Shown here: piece after piece, positions 16,428 through 25,225 of the stretch
Position numbering within the stretch: the stretch's first letter is position 1
Layout of the letters: every line of letters begins with the position of its first letter
From: Thermoguttaceae bacterium
GTDB taxonomy: Bacteria > Planctomycetota > Planctomycetia > Pirellulales > Thermoguttaceae
Assembly: GCA_017447745.1 (NCBI GenBank)
Contig: JAFSMW010000186.1
Location: 1-32,630, forward strand
DNA: 32,630 bases
Reading direction: 5' to 3'
Notes under the pieces: model-generated
Told to the model about the DNA's origin: nothing
The model's input: only the letters and a program-made list of their open reading frames with translations
Database searches by the model: none
Translations under genes and position numbers: made by a program

Positions 16428-17789
16428 ATGAATCTGCCAACAATAAACGAAATCCTTGAAGTTCCGCTGGTTAAGGGCTTGATAACCAAGCTCAATCGAG
16501 GGGAAGTTGTATCAACCGCTCTTTTGGTCTTGGGAGAACTGGCTCTTCAGACAAAAGAGTCCGCTCTTGACATGTCTTTGCCAACGGTTACAGAAGTAGC
16601 GGATCGAATTGCCGTCAAACTGCTGCAGAACGAACCCGCCAGACTTGTCCCGACAATAAATGCGACAGGACATTTGTTTCCGCCGGAATTAGGGGCGGTT
16701 CCTCTGGCAAGTCAGGCGATTAACGTCATGACGGATTTGGCTAAAGACTACGCGGCGATGGGGCGTCCAGTTGGAAAATGGGATAATGCTCAGCTGCTCA
16801 GAAGCGTCGAATCTCTAATTAACAAGCTTGCCGGCGCGGAAAGCGTTATGCCCGTCAATACGGCGACAGCCGGCTGGGCTTTGGTTCTTCATGCCTTGAA
16901 TAAACGAACTGGTCAAAACGTAACGGCTCCTGTCGCGATAAGTCGAGGACAGATGTTTGAACTTCCATCCGGCTGTCGGATTACTGACATTCTTCAGGAG
17001 TTGGGATGCTCAACGATTGAAGTGGGATGCGTCAATCGGACGACGACAGACGATTTCAGCTCCGTTTCGGAAAACGTTCGAGCATTTCTGTACATATATT
17101 GCGCTGCAGAGAAAGAATCCGGCCGCGTTCAGCCAACAATAGCGGAGATATCCAAGATTGCCAAGCTTCGCAAGATTCCGCTTATTGTTGACATTGGTCT
17201 GTCAGGTTTGATTGGAGGAAAGGATACCGTCAGCGCGGCGTCAGCTTTGGCGGACGGGGCGGACGTTGTTATTATGCGAAGCGGGGCGTTGTTTGGCGGT
17301 CCTGTTTGCGGCATGATTTTAGGGCGAAAAACGTTTATCGATCAATGTCGAGAAGATTTACTGGCGAAAGCGACGCTTTGCAGTCCCTATTTGCTGGCGG
17401 CGTTAGAGCAGACGCTGTTGCTGTACTCTCAGCCGGATCGCGGCGTGAATTCGATTCCCATTGAACAGATTTTGCATTTTTCTGAAGCCAATCTTGCCAA
17501 TCGGGCGCAGCGAATTCAAAAGCAAATCGCCGTTTCCGATTGGGTGGAGTCAGCGCAGACGGAAATTGTCGAGCAGTCAACTATTGACAATCAGTGGCTG
17601 TCGATAAAACTGCCGACGTGTCGGGTTGTCGTCAAGCCGAAAGGCATGGCGCCGCTGGAATTAAACAAACGATTGACTCAAGGCGCTCCCGCTGTTTTAG
17701 GAACCGCAGCAGACGACGTCCTGATTCTGGATATGAGAACGGTTCTTCCCAGTCAGGACATAGCATTAGTTGAGGCATTTTTACGATGA
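16428..17789 (+). CDS. SelA-like PLP-fold protein lacking the catalytic lysine
   Basis: The 453-residue protein resembles L-seryl-tRNA(Sec) selenium transferase (SelA) and related fold-type I PLP enzymes. It has the SelA-like opening (LPTINEILEVPLVKGLI), INATGHLFPPELGAVPLA in place of INATGxxxHTNLGRAPL, and the late motif SGALFGGPVCGMILG. In SelA the last motif is SGDKLLGGPQAG, and its lysine holds PLP. Here the aligned residue is Ala287 (codon GCG at 17286-17288). The protein is therefore unlikely to be a normal selenium transferase; a structural, regulatory or altered-substrate role is possible. No selB, selD or tRNA-Sec is nearby. The start at 16428 is chosen because family similarity begins there; no good Shine-Dalgarno sequence is seen. 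Its stop overlaps the lpxB start (ATGA), so the two are translationally coupled. Confidence 0.78.
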   Translation: MNLPTINEILEVPLVKGLITKLNRGEVVSTALLVLGELALQTKESALDMSLPTVTEVADRIAVKLLQNEPARLVPTINATGHLFPPELGAVPLASQAINVMTDLAKDYAAMGRPVGKWDNAQLLRSVESLINKLAGAESVMPVNTATAGWALVLHALNKRTGQNVTAPVAISRGQMFELPSGCRITDILQELGCSTIEVGCVNRTTTDDFSSVSENVRAFLYIYCAAEKESGRVQPTIAEISKIAKLRKIPLIVDIGLSGLIGGKDTVSAASALADGADVVIMRSGALFGGPVCGMILGRKTFIDQCREDLLAKATLCSPYLLAALEQTLLLYSQPDRGVNSIPIEQILHFSEANLANRAQRIQKQIAVSDWVESAQTEIVEQSTIDNQWLSIKLPTCRVVVKPKGMAPLELNKRLTQGAPAVLGTAADDVLILDMRTVLPSQDIALVEAFLR

Positions 17790-19015
17790 AGATATTTTTT
17801 TCTGCCGGAGAACCAAGCGGAGACGTCCATGGCGCCAATTTGATTCGAGCGCTCAAAGACGCCTATCAGGGCGACGACCTTCAATGCGTCGGTTTTGGCG
17901 GTCCCAAAATGAAGGAAGCGGGGGCGGAACTGATGTTCGACCTGACCTCGCTGGCGGTTATGTGGTTGGGAGGCGTTCTTTGGAATATCAAAACGTTTTT
18001 CAGTCTTGCCGCTCAGGCGCAGGAATATTTTGAGATTGAAAAGCCCGACGCCGTTGTTTTGATCGACTATCCCGGATTTAACTGGCATATTGCCAAAAGA
18101 GCGCATAAAGCCGGCATTCCGGTCTATTATTATTCACCGCCTCAAATCTGGGGTTGGGCGCAGTGGCGAGTCCGAAAAATGCGAAAATGGGTGGACTGCA
18201 TTCTCTCCGGATTGCCGTTCGAAACCCAATGGTTTCAGGATCAGGGCTGTAGATGTATTTACGTCGGGCATCCGTTTTTTGACGAAACGGAGAAGTTTGA
18301 GTTAGAAGGCAGTAGGCAAGAGGCAGTAGGCAGTAGTGAAGACGTCTCTTCTGACTCAACGAAAAACGCGATCCAAATCGGCATCCTTCCCGGTTCTCGC
18401 ACTCAGGAAGTGAAACAGAATATTGCGACCATGCTCAAGGCGGCGCGACTGATTCAGGAACGCTTTGCTCAGGTTTCGTCTGTTCCGATTCAGTTTCGGG
18501 TTGCAGCATTTAAAGACGAGCATTGGGGAATCATCGCTCCCAAAGCCGCCAAAGCCGGTTTAGACGACATCGTTATTGAAGTGGGCGCGGCGTCAAAGAT
18601 AATGGCGACATCCGACGCCGTCATGGCGGTTTCAGGCTCCGTTTCTTTGGAACTGTTGTACTATCAGGTTCCAACTGTAATTCTGTATAAAACCAGCTGG
18701 CTGGGAATGTTCCTGCAAAGCATTTTCCGTAAAGTGAAATATATCACGCTGGTCAACCTGTTAGAATACGGCGCTGTTCCCGCTCAAGCCCCGGATCTGC
18801 CAATCGCCCCCAATCCTCGAAAAGCGCTCTTTCCGGAATTCCTGACAGCCAGAGACATGTCTGAAGAAATCGCTGACAATATTGTTTCCTGGATTTCTGA
18901 CCCGGAAGAATACGAACGTAAACGAGAACAGCTGACTGAACTCAAAAATCATGTTTGCCGTCCCGGAGCCGCCCAGAAAGCAGCCGACATTATTTTGAAA
19001 AACATGTACTATTAG
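17786..19015 (+). CDS. lpxB: Lipid-A-disaccharide synthase LpxB, with an in-frame repeat insertion
   Basis: LpxB (GT19 family) joins UDP-2,3-diacylglucosamine and lipid X to form the lipid A disaccharide at the inner membrane. Family hallmarks are FFSAGEPSGDVHGANLI at the N-terminus, GFGGPKMKEAG, VLIDYPGFNWHIAK, YYYSPPQIWGW, GHPFFDE, ILPGSRTQEV and VSGSVSLELL. The protein is 409 residues, a little longer than the usual ~380. The extra length lies at about 172-190, where EGSRQEAVGSS is encoded by a GGCAGTA repeat, between the two Rossmann domains. The rest of the gene is intact. ATGA overlap with the SelA-like gene indicates an operon. Its presence predicts a lipid A-containing outer membrane. 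The stop TAG sits at the edge of a TTGCGAG repeat, followed after 8 nt by a palindrome also found beside dsbD. Confidence 0.94.
   Translation: MKIFFSAGEPSGDVHGANLIRALKDAYQGDDLQCVGFGGPKMKEAGAELMFDLTSLAVMWLGGVLWNIKTFFSLAAQAQEYFEIEKPDAVVLIDYPGFNWHIAKRAHKAGIPVYYYSPPQIWGWAQWRVRKMRKWVDCILSGLPFETQWFQDQGCRCIYVGHPFFDETEKFELEGSRQEAVGSSEDVSSDSTKNAIQIGILPGSRTQEVKQNIATMLKAARLIQERFAQVSSVPIQFRVAAFKDEHWGIIAPKAAKAGLDDIVIEVGAASKIMATSDAVMAVSGSVSLELLYYQVPTVILYKTSWLGMFLQSIFRKVKYITLVNLLEYGAVPAQAPDLPIAPNPRKALFPEFLTARDMSEEIADNIVSWISDPEEYERKREQLTELKNHVCRPGAAQKAADIILKNMYY
18306..18342 (+). repeat. GGCAGTA heptamer repeat inside lpxB
   Basis: The units read GGCAGTA-GGCAAGA-GGCAGTA-GGCAGTA-GTGAAGA, five 7-nt steps in frame with LpxB. 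The segment 18310-18342 is an exact inverted copy of 14872-14904 at the tsaD 3' end. It encodes GSRQEAVGSSE. Confidence 0.9.
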
Positions 19016-19023
19016 TTGCGAGT

Positions 19024-19054
19024 TATGGAGTGCGACGGCTTACCGTCGCTTTCA
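19024..19054 (+). repeat. Solo copy of the 27-bp inverted-repeat end seen at 7421-7628
   Basis: This 31-nt segment matches 7421-7451 with a single G-to-A difference. It starts 8 nt after the lpxB stop, just as the first copy starts 2 nt after the dsbD-like stop. The inner hairpin GCGACGG-CTTA-CCGTCGC followed by TTTC could work as a weak terminator. No second inverted end was found in the following 200 nt. Confidence 0.8.
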
Positions 19055-19188
19055 TAGCCTCCCTCCTTACCCAGTTTCCCACATAAACAAAAAATTTTCT
19101 CAAGAAGTTTTAATCCTACTGGATTTTTTACTTAAACTTGTTATAATTATATTTAGCTCTTAGCAATGAACGCTTGTTGAAGCGCTTG

Positions 19189-19223
19189 GGCTAATTGCTA
19201 ATTGACAATTGCTAATTGCTAAT
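19189..19223. repeat. AATTGCT heptamer repeat
   Basis: Units of AATTGCT (with one GACAATT variant) fill the leader of the DUF1559 gene. A 25-nt core is identical to part of 30171-30205, upstream of the zinc-ribbon gene. Confidence 0.8.
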
Positions 19224-19245
19224 TTCCCTTTTACCTCCTACTCCC

Positions 19246-20409
19246 ATGAAACATAACCTTAAACGCAAAAATCGCGCTTTTACACTTGTCGAACTTTTGG
19301 TTGTCATTGCAATTATTTCAGTGTTGATGGGACTCCTTCTTCCCGCCGTCAATGCGGCAGTCGAGTCCGCTCGAAAAACGCAGTGTAAAAATAATCTTAA
19401 GGAAATGGGGAAATCGTTCAACGCTCACGTGGAACGGCAAAAGTTTTTCCCGTCCGGCGGCTGGGGACCTAAATGGGTTGGCTATCCGGAATACGGATTC
19501 GGACGAAAACAACCCGGCGGCTGGCTTTATTCGATTCTTCCGTATCTGGATCAGGAACGACTTCACAACTACAACCATTTGGCGAACAACTCCGCCGCTT
19601 ATAATGAAGCAAACACTCAACAAAGCGTCAAAGACCTTGTTGAATCGCCGCTGAAAGTCTGCAATTGCCCGACTAGGCGTCCATCTCAGGCGTATCCTGT
19701 TCGTGATACTTCTCTCTCTGTTTTTTATGGCGGAGACACAGGAGCCAAATCTGTTTCTGTTGGCTCTATGGTTGCCAAGTGCGATTACGCCGCCAACGGT
19801 GGAAATAAGCTGGAAGGTTGTTACACGTCAAGTACCTATGGCCAAGACGGTTCAGGGTATCCGCAATCTTATATTGAAGGCAGCAACACAACATGGAAAA
19901 AGAATTTCAAAAACGTTGAATGGAAATCGTCTGGTCTGTGCTTTGCTGGAAGCGAAGTTCCGCTGGACTACGTCCGGGACGGCGTAACCTCTACGATTAT
20001 GATTAGCGAGAAGTTTCTCGATAAAGACAACTATCAGGGCGGCTGCGAATTTGGAGAAGACGTTTGTATGTTTTCCGGGATTTCCTGCTCAAACGTTCGA
20101 ATCATTGGAGCGGGATATGAATTCACCCAGCAAACTCAATCCAATGGCGTTAAAGTTTGGACTAACGAAAGCTCTATCAAAGCCGCAACCCGGGTCGGGA
20201 CGAGTCCAAACGAATACCTGCCGTATCAGGACATTCCAAAAGTCAGTGGTAAATTCCGCTACGCCATGGGAAGCGCTCACAGCGTTGGATTTAACGTATG
20301 TATGGTTGACGGCTCTACGCGAGAAATTTCCTATATGATCGACCCGATTATTTACTCCGCTCTGGGCAACAGAGAAGACGCATACAACTTCGACACGACG
20401 AAGCTCTAA
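19246..20409 (+). CDS. DUF1559 prepilin-like (type II secretion H-X9-DG family) protein
   Basis: Proteins of this kind are greatly expanded in planctomycetes and resemble type IV pilins or type II pseudopilins. The N-terminus [20 protein letters not shown] is a classic prepilin signal: a basic leader, cleavage before Phe, Glu at +5, and a long hydrophobic helix. DUF1559 features follow, with [21 protein letters not shown] and, near the C-terminus, [18 protein letters not shown], where H and DG fit the H-X9-DG pattern. The role is probably an extracellular fibre or secretion component, which is inference. The start at 19246 places the leader peptide correctly; an upstream in-frame ATG at 19216 lies in repeat DNA. 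No Shine-Dalgarno sequence is visible. A strong terminator follows at 20425, so the gene is probably transcribed alone. Confidence 0.92.
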   Translation: MKHNLKRKNRAFTLVELLVVIAIISVLMGLLLPAVNAAVESARKTQCKNNLKEMGKSFNAHVERQKFFPSGGWGPKWVGYPEYGFGRKQPGGWLYSILPYLDQERLHNYNHLANNSAAYNEANTQQSVKDLVESPLKVCNCPTRRPSQAYPVRDTSLSVFYGGDTGAKSVSVGSMVAKCDYAANGGNKLEGCYTSSTYGQDGSGYPQSYIEGSNTTWKKNFKNVEWKSSGLCFAGSEVPLDYVRDGVTSTIMISEKFLDKDNYQGGCEFGEDVCMFSGISCSNVRIIGAGYEFTQQTQSNGVKVWTNESSIKAATRVGTSPNEYLPYQDIPKVSGKFRYAMGSAHSVGFNVCMVDGSTREISYMIDPIIYSALGNREDAYNFDTTKL

Positions 20410-20424
20410 TTCAGCTTTAAAATT

Positions 20425-20468
20425 GCCAGCTTCCAGGTTTTTGAGCCGGGAGCTGGCTTTTTTTATTT
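20425..20468 (+). terminator. Rho-independent terminator after the DUF1559 gene
   Basis: GCCAGCTTCC pairs with GGGAGCTGGC (one mismatch) around a 14-nt loop and is followed by TTTTTTTATTTC. It starts 16 nt after the stop codon. Confidence 0.88.
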
Positions 20469-20479
20469 CAGTACACGCT

Positions 20480-20893
20480 TTAGAATCTGCTTTCAAGTTC
20501 CGCAAGACGTTCTTCCGGATTCCGTTTGACGTCGTCAAGGAATCTCTGCAGTAAATCAAACAACAGCTCAATGTATGCAGCGTCATTTTGCAAAAGATAT
20601 TGGTTCTCTTTGATTGTATCAGGTAAAGATAAACGCGAGTTTACCAATACAATAATCTGTATCGGAAATACAGAATTGAAATAGCTTCTGATATCTGTAT
20701 TGAGAACAATCCATTGTTCAAAATGACCTTTTAATACTTCTGTGGCAGTATCGTATCCTGTTAAGAAGGATACAATCTGCCAGAAGTTTCCAGACTGAAC
20801 GACAGTTCCGTCTGCGGCGTTTTGAAGCAAATACATGCTTTGATGAGTCATAAAATGACCAAGGTCGTCAATCGCGTTATCATATTTGCTCAT
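20480..20893 (-). CDS. Hypothetical protein (137 aa)
   Basis: I do not recognise the family. The protein is acidic and probably helical, with an early segment DDLGHFMTHQSMYLLQNAAD, a hydrophobic middle (FPIQIIVLVNSRLSL) and a helical, charged C-terminus (LQRFLDDVKRNPEERLAELESRF). There is no signal peptide. The first ATG is at 20902, but ATG 20893 has GGA 9 nt upstream and is the better start; both give the same frame. Composition is somewhat AT-rich compared with neighbours. It lies upstream of nothing on its strand and 105 nt downstream of the helicase stop, so it could be co-transcribed with the helicase. That would make it a possible accessory defence gene, which is only inference from position. 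Confidence 0.6.
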   Translation of the reverse strand: MSKYDNAIDDLGHFMTHQSMYLLQNAADGTVVQSGNFWQIVSFLTGYDTATEVLKGHFEQWIVLNTDIRSYFNSVFPIQIIVLVNSRLSLPDTIKENQYLLQNDAAYIELLFDLLQRFLDDVKRNPEERLAELESRF

Positions 20894-20902
20894 TGGGCGC
20901 AT

Positions 20903-20997
20903 TCCGGTTTAGTTGATTCGTCTTGCGGCGGAAGCGTAACTACGTTCGCTTCGCTCACGCCCACAGGTTAACACCCGTGGCTCGCTTGGACTAATAG
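20903..20997. repeat. Short palindromic intergenic sequence between the helicase and the 137-aa protein gene
   Basis: CGTTCGCTTCGCTCACG and CCCACAGGTTAACACCCGTGGCTCGC occur here. The second has the same pattern as CTGTGGGTTTCACCCACGG at 16340, so this appears to be a dispersed small palindrome type. Confidence 0.45.
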
Positions 20998-23900
20998 CTA
21001 TTTTCCTTTAAGGCGTTTGAGTAAATCCTCTTTGGATTTTTCCGGGTCGGTAAACCATTCCGTTGACCAGACTCGGCAATGTTTCCACCCTAAGCCTTCC
21101 AGCATGGACGGACGGGATTTTTCTCGATCTCGAGCGATTTTCGAGTTCTTGTAAACGGGACCGTCACATTCCACGGCAAGGCAGTAGCGGTTGGGATTTT
21201 TCGGATCGACGACGGCGATGTCGATTTTGTAATCGGAAAAACCGATTCCGCAGTCGACCTCGAATCCGTTTTCTCTCAGGAAACTGGCAACGCACTGAAC
21301 AAACCGGTTTTTCTCAATGGAAGACTGCGTTGAGCCGACAGAGGATTCTGACCAAACCGGACGACCGGACTGGGCGAATTCCAGATACGATTTCAAATGA
21401 GCCGCGCCGACGGCGCTGGTGCGTTCCAAATCTATCTGAGACGCGTAAATGGAAGACACAACGACGATCTCTTCCTTGGCGCGGGTAACGGCAACGTTGA
21501 GTCGCCGCTGACCGCCGCTCTTGTTGAGCGGACCGAAGTTCATGGCAAACGATCCGTTTGCGTCTGGAGCGTATCCGATGCTGAAAATAATGCAGTCGCG
21601 TTCGTCGCCCTGAACGTTTTCCAGGTTTTTGACAAACAGCGGCTCTTCCGCAGCCTCTGACATCGCGTTTGCCAGTTCCTGATTGCTGTCCGCCGCCTGA
21701 TCGAGCAGGTCTTCAATGAGATCTTTCTGCTGTGCGGAAAAGGCGACAACGCCAATCGATCGCGACGCCGTTTTGGGATTGCTTAGACGTTCAAGAACAA
21801 TTTCCACGACTCGCTGCGCTTCCATTTTGTTGGTTCGCGTTTTGCTCTTGTCGTAGACGGCGTTGGACACGTATTCGAAGTGAACGCCTGTCGGCGCGAC
21901 TCCACTACTGCCTACAGTCTCTTGTCTATTTCCTAAATTCCGATCCGTTGACGGGAACGTGTCGAGTTCATCCTGATAATAATAATGGTTGCTAAAGGCA
22001 ATAAGCGACTCGTTTTTGCTGCGATAATGCGTGTTGAGCTTCATACCATCCATGCCGATGGCGATGCATTCATCGAGAATGCTTTCCAAATCTTCGACTT
22101 CCTCCTCCGGCTGATCAGTCAATTCTTCCGTTGCAGCGTCCTGACGCTGGAAGAAGGACGTTGGGGGCAACTGTTTGGGGTCTCCAACGACGATGGCGTT
22201 TTTCGCTCGAGCGATAACGCCGACCGCGTCCCAGGTTGGAATCTGTGACGCCTCGTCGAAAACGACCAGGTCGAATCCGGCGTCATTTGTCGGCAGGTAT
22301 TGCGCTACAGACAGCGGCGACATGAGAAAACACGGCTTGAGTCGTCTGGTTAAATTCGGCGCCCGTTCCAGCAGAGAGCGAATGGGCAGGAATCGCATTT
22401 TCTTGCTCATTTCCCGACGCAGCAGGTCGCCTTCAGCGCGAAGCGATCCCTGAACGGTCGATTCGGAAATCGCCCGGGTCGCTTCAGTTGACAGGGCAAG
22501 GAGAATCTTGCGAACCGACAGCTTGGAGAAGCTGTCGTCCAAAGAGCAAAAACGGTCAACGCAGCGGTTGTGACTAACGCCGTCAAAGTGATTCAAAGCG
22601 TCGTTGGATTCCAGTTCTTTATAAATCAGCTGCCATCGCCAAGACGCTTCTATCGCATGAGCGGCAGTCTGTTTGGACAGATCAATATCTCCCTGTTCGA
22701 TCGCTTGCGCCAGCGGTCCTAAATGCAGACGCTGAGCGTCGTCTCTGACGTCTGTCCAGAATGAAAACTGACGCAGAGCCCTGCCGGCTTGCGGAAGAGC
22801 GTCGATCAAAGCCAACGCCTCAATGGGCGTCATGGAACGGGTCGCAACGGATTCGTTGAACTTTTCATGCGCCAAACGATATTCTTTCACCGCGGTTTGG
22901 AATTGAGCGTTAAGCGCTGCGAAATCAGCGTTTGGATTGGACGTCTGCTCACAGACAAAGTCAAACAGACGTTTTCTGTCGTCAGCGTTGAGACAGTCAA
23001 TTGACAGGATTTCCCGAAGAGCCTTTCCTCGCTGAACGGATTCAAGCAATTCGTCCAAATTGACCGATTCGTTCGTCCAGTTTCCAACTGCGTCGAGGAT
23101 TTCATCTCTGTGACTGGACAGAAGATGATACGATTCCTGAAGAGCGGCAATTTGAGGAACCGCCGCTTCCAGCATATCATACGTCAGCTTGCCGTTCGTC
23201 GGCGGAATCAGGTTGGCGTATTCATTTACAACGCTTCGCTTCCTGAAAAATCGGAACAGGAAGAACGATTTTTTGACGTATTCAATATGATCTTTTAACT
23301 GAACGATGCGGACATTAAGAACCCGATTGAGGTCAAATAGCGCAAGCGCGGCAATCGCTTCTTTGTACCGTTTCGCCTGGGCGACAAACATCTCAACCAA
23401 CGGCATGAATTTCCCAAACGCCTCGGAAAGCAGGTTGGACGGCAGCGGTCCGGAATTCTGGAGGAAGTTGAGAATGTTGGACGCCAAAGCAAGACGAGCG
23501 GACGCGTCTTTGATATCCGGCAATTGCAGAACGTCTTCCGCCTTTTTATAAACCTCGTTTACCGCTTCAACCGCCGGACGGAAAACGACGGCGCTTTCCA
23601 ACATCCGGGTTTCCAGTTCAGGCGTCCACTTAAACCGACTCAATGGCGACAGCGCTTTCAATTCCGCCTGATTCAGTTCGGCAGCATGCGACTGGAGATC
23701 CTCTGCCGCCGATATCAATTCCGAAAGAGAACTGTCCTCCAGCGGACCGTCGTAAAGTCGCGGAGCAGGAGTTGTCCAGCTGTATCCATTAGACGCCAGC
23801 CAGCCAAAGCAATCGTACGCCGATATCGATCCGACAATCGGTTTGTGAATCTGTCGGACGTAGTCGTCGAGCGTCGTTTCCGCCTCGGTCAGTTCTGAAC

Positions 23901-25191
23901 ACGTCCGCGTCCATTCGGCGTTGACGTCGTTCTTCTTGCCCATTTCGTAGACTTCCTGGAACTGGTCAAGGACTTTTCGTTTAATCGCCTTGTTGGAGTG
24001 CAGTTCCAGACAGTACGGTCCCAGACCAATTTTGGAAAGACGATTATACACGACTTCCAAAGCCGCTCGTTTTTCTGAAACAAACAAAACCTTTTTCCCC
24101 ATCGCCAGATTGTAGGCGATTAAATTGGTAATTGTCTGTGACTTTCCCGTTCCGGGAGGGCCGTAAAGAACAAAACTGCGTCCCTTTGTCGATTCAATCA
24201 CAGCAGAACGCTGCGAGGCGTCGGCGGCAATGGGCAGGAAAAGATGAAGATAGTCCGGAAGTGGAAGCGGGGTGTCGACAGGCGGAGCGTTAAACGCGCT
24301 TTGCGGTTCGACGTCAACGCCGATCGTTCCTCCCTGACTGGCTTCCGTTCCCTCCTGAACCTGTTCGTCCGTCAGGTTGATAAGCTGTTTGACCAACGGA
24401 TTTGCCGCCAGCTCCTGCCAGCGATTGTTCAAATCCGTGTACATAATAAACTTGTCAAAAGAGAACCTCCCCAGCCAGCAGGACGGTTCCACCTTCCAGC
24501 CCGGCATGCCGGAAACCTGACTGGTAAACGATTCCAGAATCGCCGTTACGTTCAAGTCGTCCTTTTCGTCGGCAACCTGTTGAGTAACATTGGTAATCTT
24601 CAGCTGAAAATCACGTCGAAGTGCTTCCAGAAGCGTCGGATTGAGGATCGGTTCGTCGTCAGTGCGTTGAACCCGGAATTCTGATTTGTTTGAATTTCTC
24701 AGCAGTTCGACAGGCAAAAGAATAATTGGCGCCAGGTACACTTTTTCCGATCGGGATTTGTCACGCCAATGCAGCGTCCCAATCGTCAAAAAGAGCGTGT
24801 TGACTCCGCCTTCGCTGATGTCGGTATGCGTCTGTCGATACAATTTGAGAAGACGCCTGTCCATTTCCTTTTTGGTCTGGTTGACAAATAGCGCATTCGA
24901 CGGCAGCTTTTTCGACTTCGAATTGGAACCAGAAGACGACTCCTGCCCTTCCAACGAATCGTCAGCGTCGGGATCGTTGTAACGGGATCTGGTGTCGTAC
25001 TCGCTTTCCTTGAAATTTCTTAGGGGCAACGAACCGGAAATAAGACGATCTTCAATGTCAGCGGCGTTAACGCTAATCAACGACATCGTAAACGAAGCGT
25101 CTTTGAGGTTAAGAAGACGGTTGCGAAGCGTCAAATCCAATAAGTTCTGAACCCAACGACTAATTCGACTATTTGAAGGTAAATCGGACAT
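20998..25191 (-). CDS. DUF4011-superfamily 1 helicase with C-terminal nuclease domain, Hhe-like defence protein
   Basis: The 1397-residue protein combines an N-terminal DUF4011-like region (SRISRWVQNLLDLTLRNRLL), a superfamily 1 helicase and a C-terminal endonuclease. Helicase motifs are Walker A YGPPGTGKSQTITN near residue 340, DLVVFDEASQIPTWDAVG near 975 with VVGDPKQLPPTSFF after it, NTHYRSKNE near 1060, VQGDERDCIIFSIGY near 1190 and LNVAVTRAKEEIVVVSS near 1230. The last 100 residues have a PD-(D/E)XK/Vsr-like core (SDYKIDIAVVDP then CLAVECDG). This order matches the single-gene DUF4011-helicase-Vsr defence system named Hhe in defence-gene surveys, from memory. It should act on foreign DNA in the cytoplasm. 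A repeat-encoded peptide (GNRQETVGSSG) interrupts it near residue 1090. A long coiled middle region (400-900) separates the helicase halves. Confidence 0.88.
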   Translation of the reverse strand: MSDLPSNSRISRWVQNLLDLTLRNRLLNLKDASFTMSLISVNAADIEDRLISGSLPLRNFKESEYDTRSRYNDPDADDSLEGQESSSGSNSKSKKLPSNALFVNQTKKEMDRRLLKLYRQTHTDISEGGVNTLFLTIGTLHWRDKSRSEKVYLAPIILLPVELLRNSNKSEFRVQRTDDEPILNPTLLEALRRDFQLKITNVTQQVADEKDDLNVTAILESFTSQVSGMPGWKVEPSCWLGRFSFDKFIMYTDLNNRWQELAANPLVKQLINLTDEQVQEGTEASQGGTIGVDVEPQSAFNAPPVDTPLPLPDYLHLFLPIAADASQRSAVIESTKGRSFVLYGPPGTGKSQTITNLIAYNLAMGKKVLFVSEKRAALEVVYNRLSKIGLGPYCLELHSNKAIKRKVLDQFQEVYEMGKKNDVNAEWTRTCSELTEAETTLDDYVRQIHKPIVGSISAYDCFGWLASNGYSWTTPAPRLYDGPLEDSSLSELISAAEDLQSHAAELNQAELKALSPLSRFKWTPELETRMLESAVVFRPAVEAVNEVYKKAEDVLQLPDIKDASARLALASNILNFLQNSGPLPSNLLSEAFGKFMPLVEMFVAQAKRYKEAIAALALFDLNRVLNVRIVQLKDHIEYVKKSFFLFRFFRKRSVVNEYANLIPPTNGKLTYDMLEAAVPQIAALQESYHLLSSHRDEILDAVGNWTNESVNLDELLESVQRGKALREILSIDCLNADDRKRLFDFVCEQTSNPNADFAALNAQFQTAVKEYRLAHEKFNESVATRSMTPIEALALIDALPQAGRALRQFSFWTDVRDDAQRLHLGPLAQAIEQGDIDLSKQTAAHAIEASWRWQLIYKELESNDALNHFDGVSHNRCVDRFCSLDDSFSKLSVRKILLALSTEATRAISESTVQGSLRAEGDLLRREMSKKMRFLPIRSLLERAPNLTRRLKPCFLMSPLSVAQYLPTNDAGFDLVVFDEASQIPTWDAVGVIARAKNAIVVGDPKQLPPTSFFQRQDAATEELTDQPEEEVEDLESILDECIAIGMDGMKLNTHYRSKNESLIAFSNHYYYQDELDTFPSTDRNLGNRQETVGSSGVAPTGVHFEYVSNAVYDKSKTRTNKMEAQRVVEIVLERLSNPKTASRSIGVVAFSAQQKDLIEDLLDQAADSNQELANAMSEAAEEPLFVKNLENVQGDERDCIIFSIGYAPDANGSFAMNFGPLNKSGGQRRLNVAVTRAKEEIVVVSSIYASQIDLERTSAVGAAHLKSYLEFAQSGRPVWSESSVGSTQSSIEKNRFVQCVASFLRENGFEVDCGIGFSDYKIDIAVVDPKNPNRYCLAVECDGPVYKNSKIARDREKSRPSMLEGLGWKHCRVWSTEWFTDPEKSKEDLLKRLKGK
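21904..21940 (-). repeat. GGCAGTA-type heptamer repeat inside the helicase gene
   Basis: Read on the coding strand, units GGAAATA-GACAAGA-GACTGTA-GGCAGTA-GTGGAGT lie in frame and encode GNRQETVGSSG. Sequence, frame and orientation relative to the gene are the same as for the lpxB insertion, although the copies differ at several bases. Confidence 0.85.
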
Positions 25192-25225
25192 GAGTGTTAG
25201 TTGGTAGTAAGTGTTTGGAGTAAAG

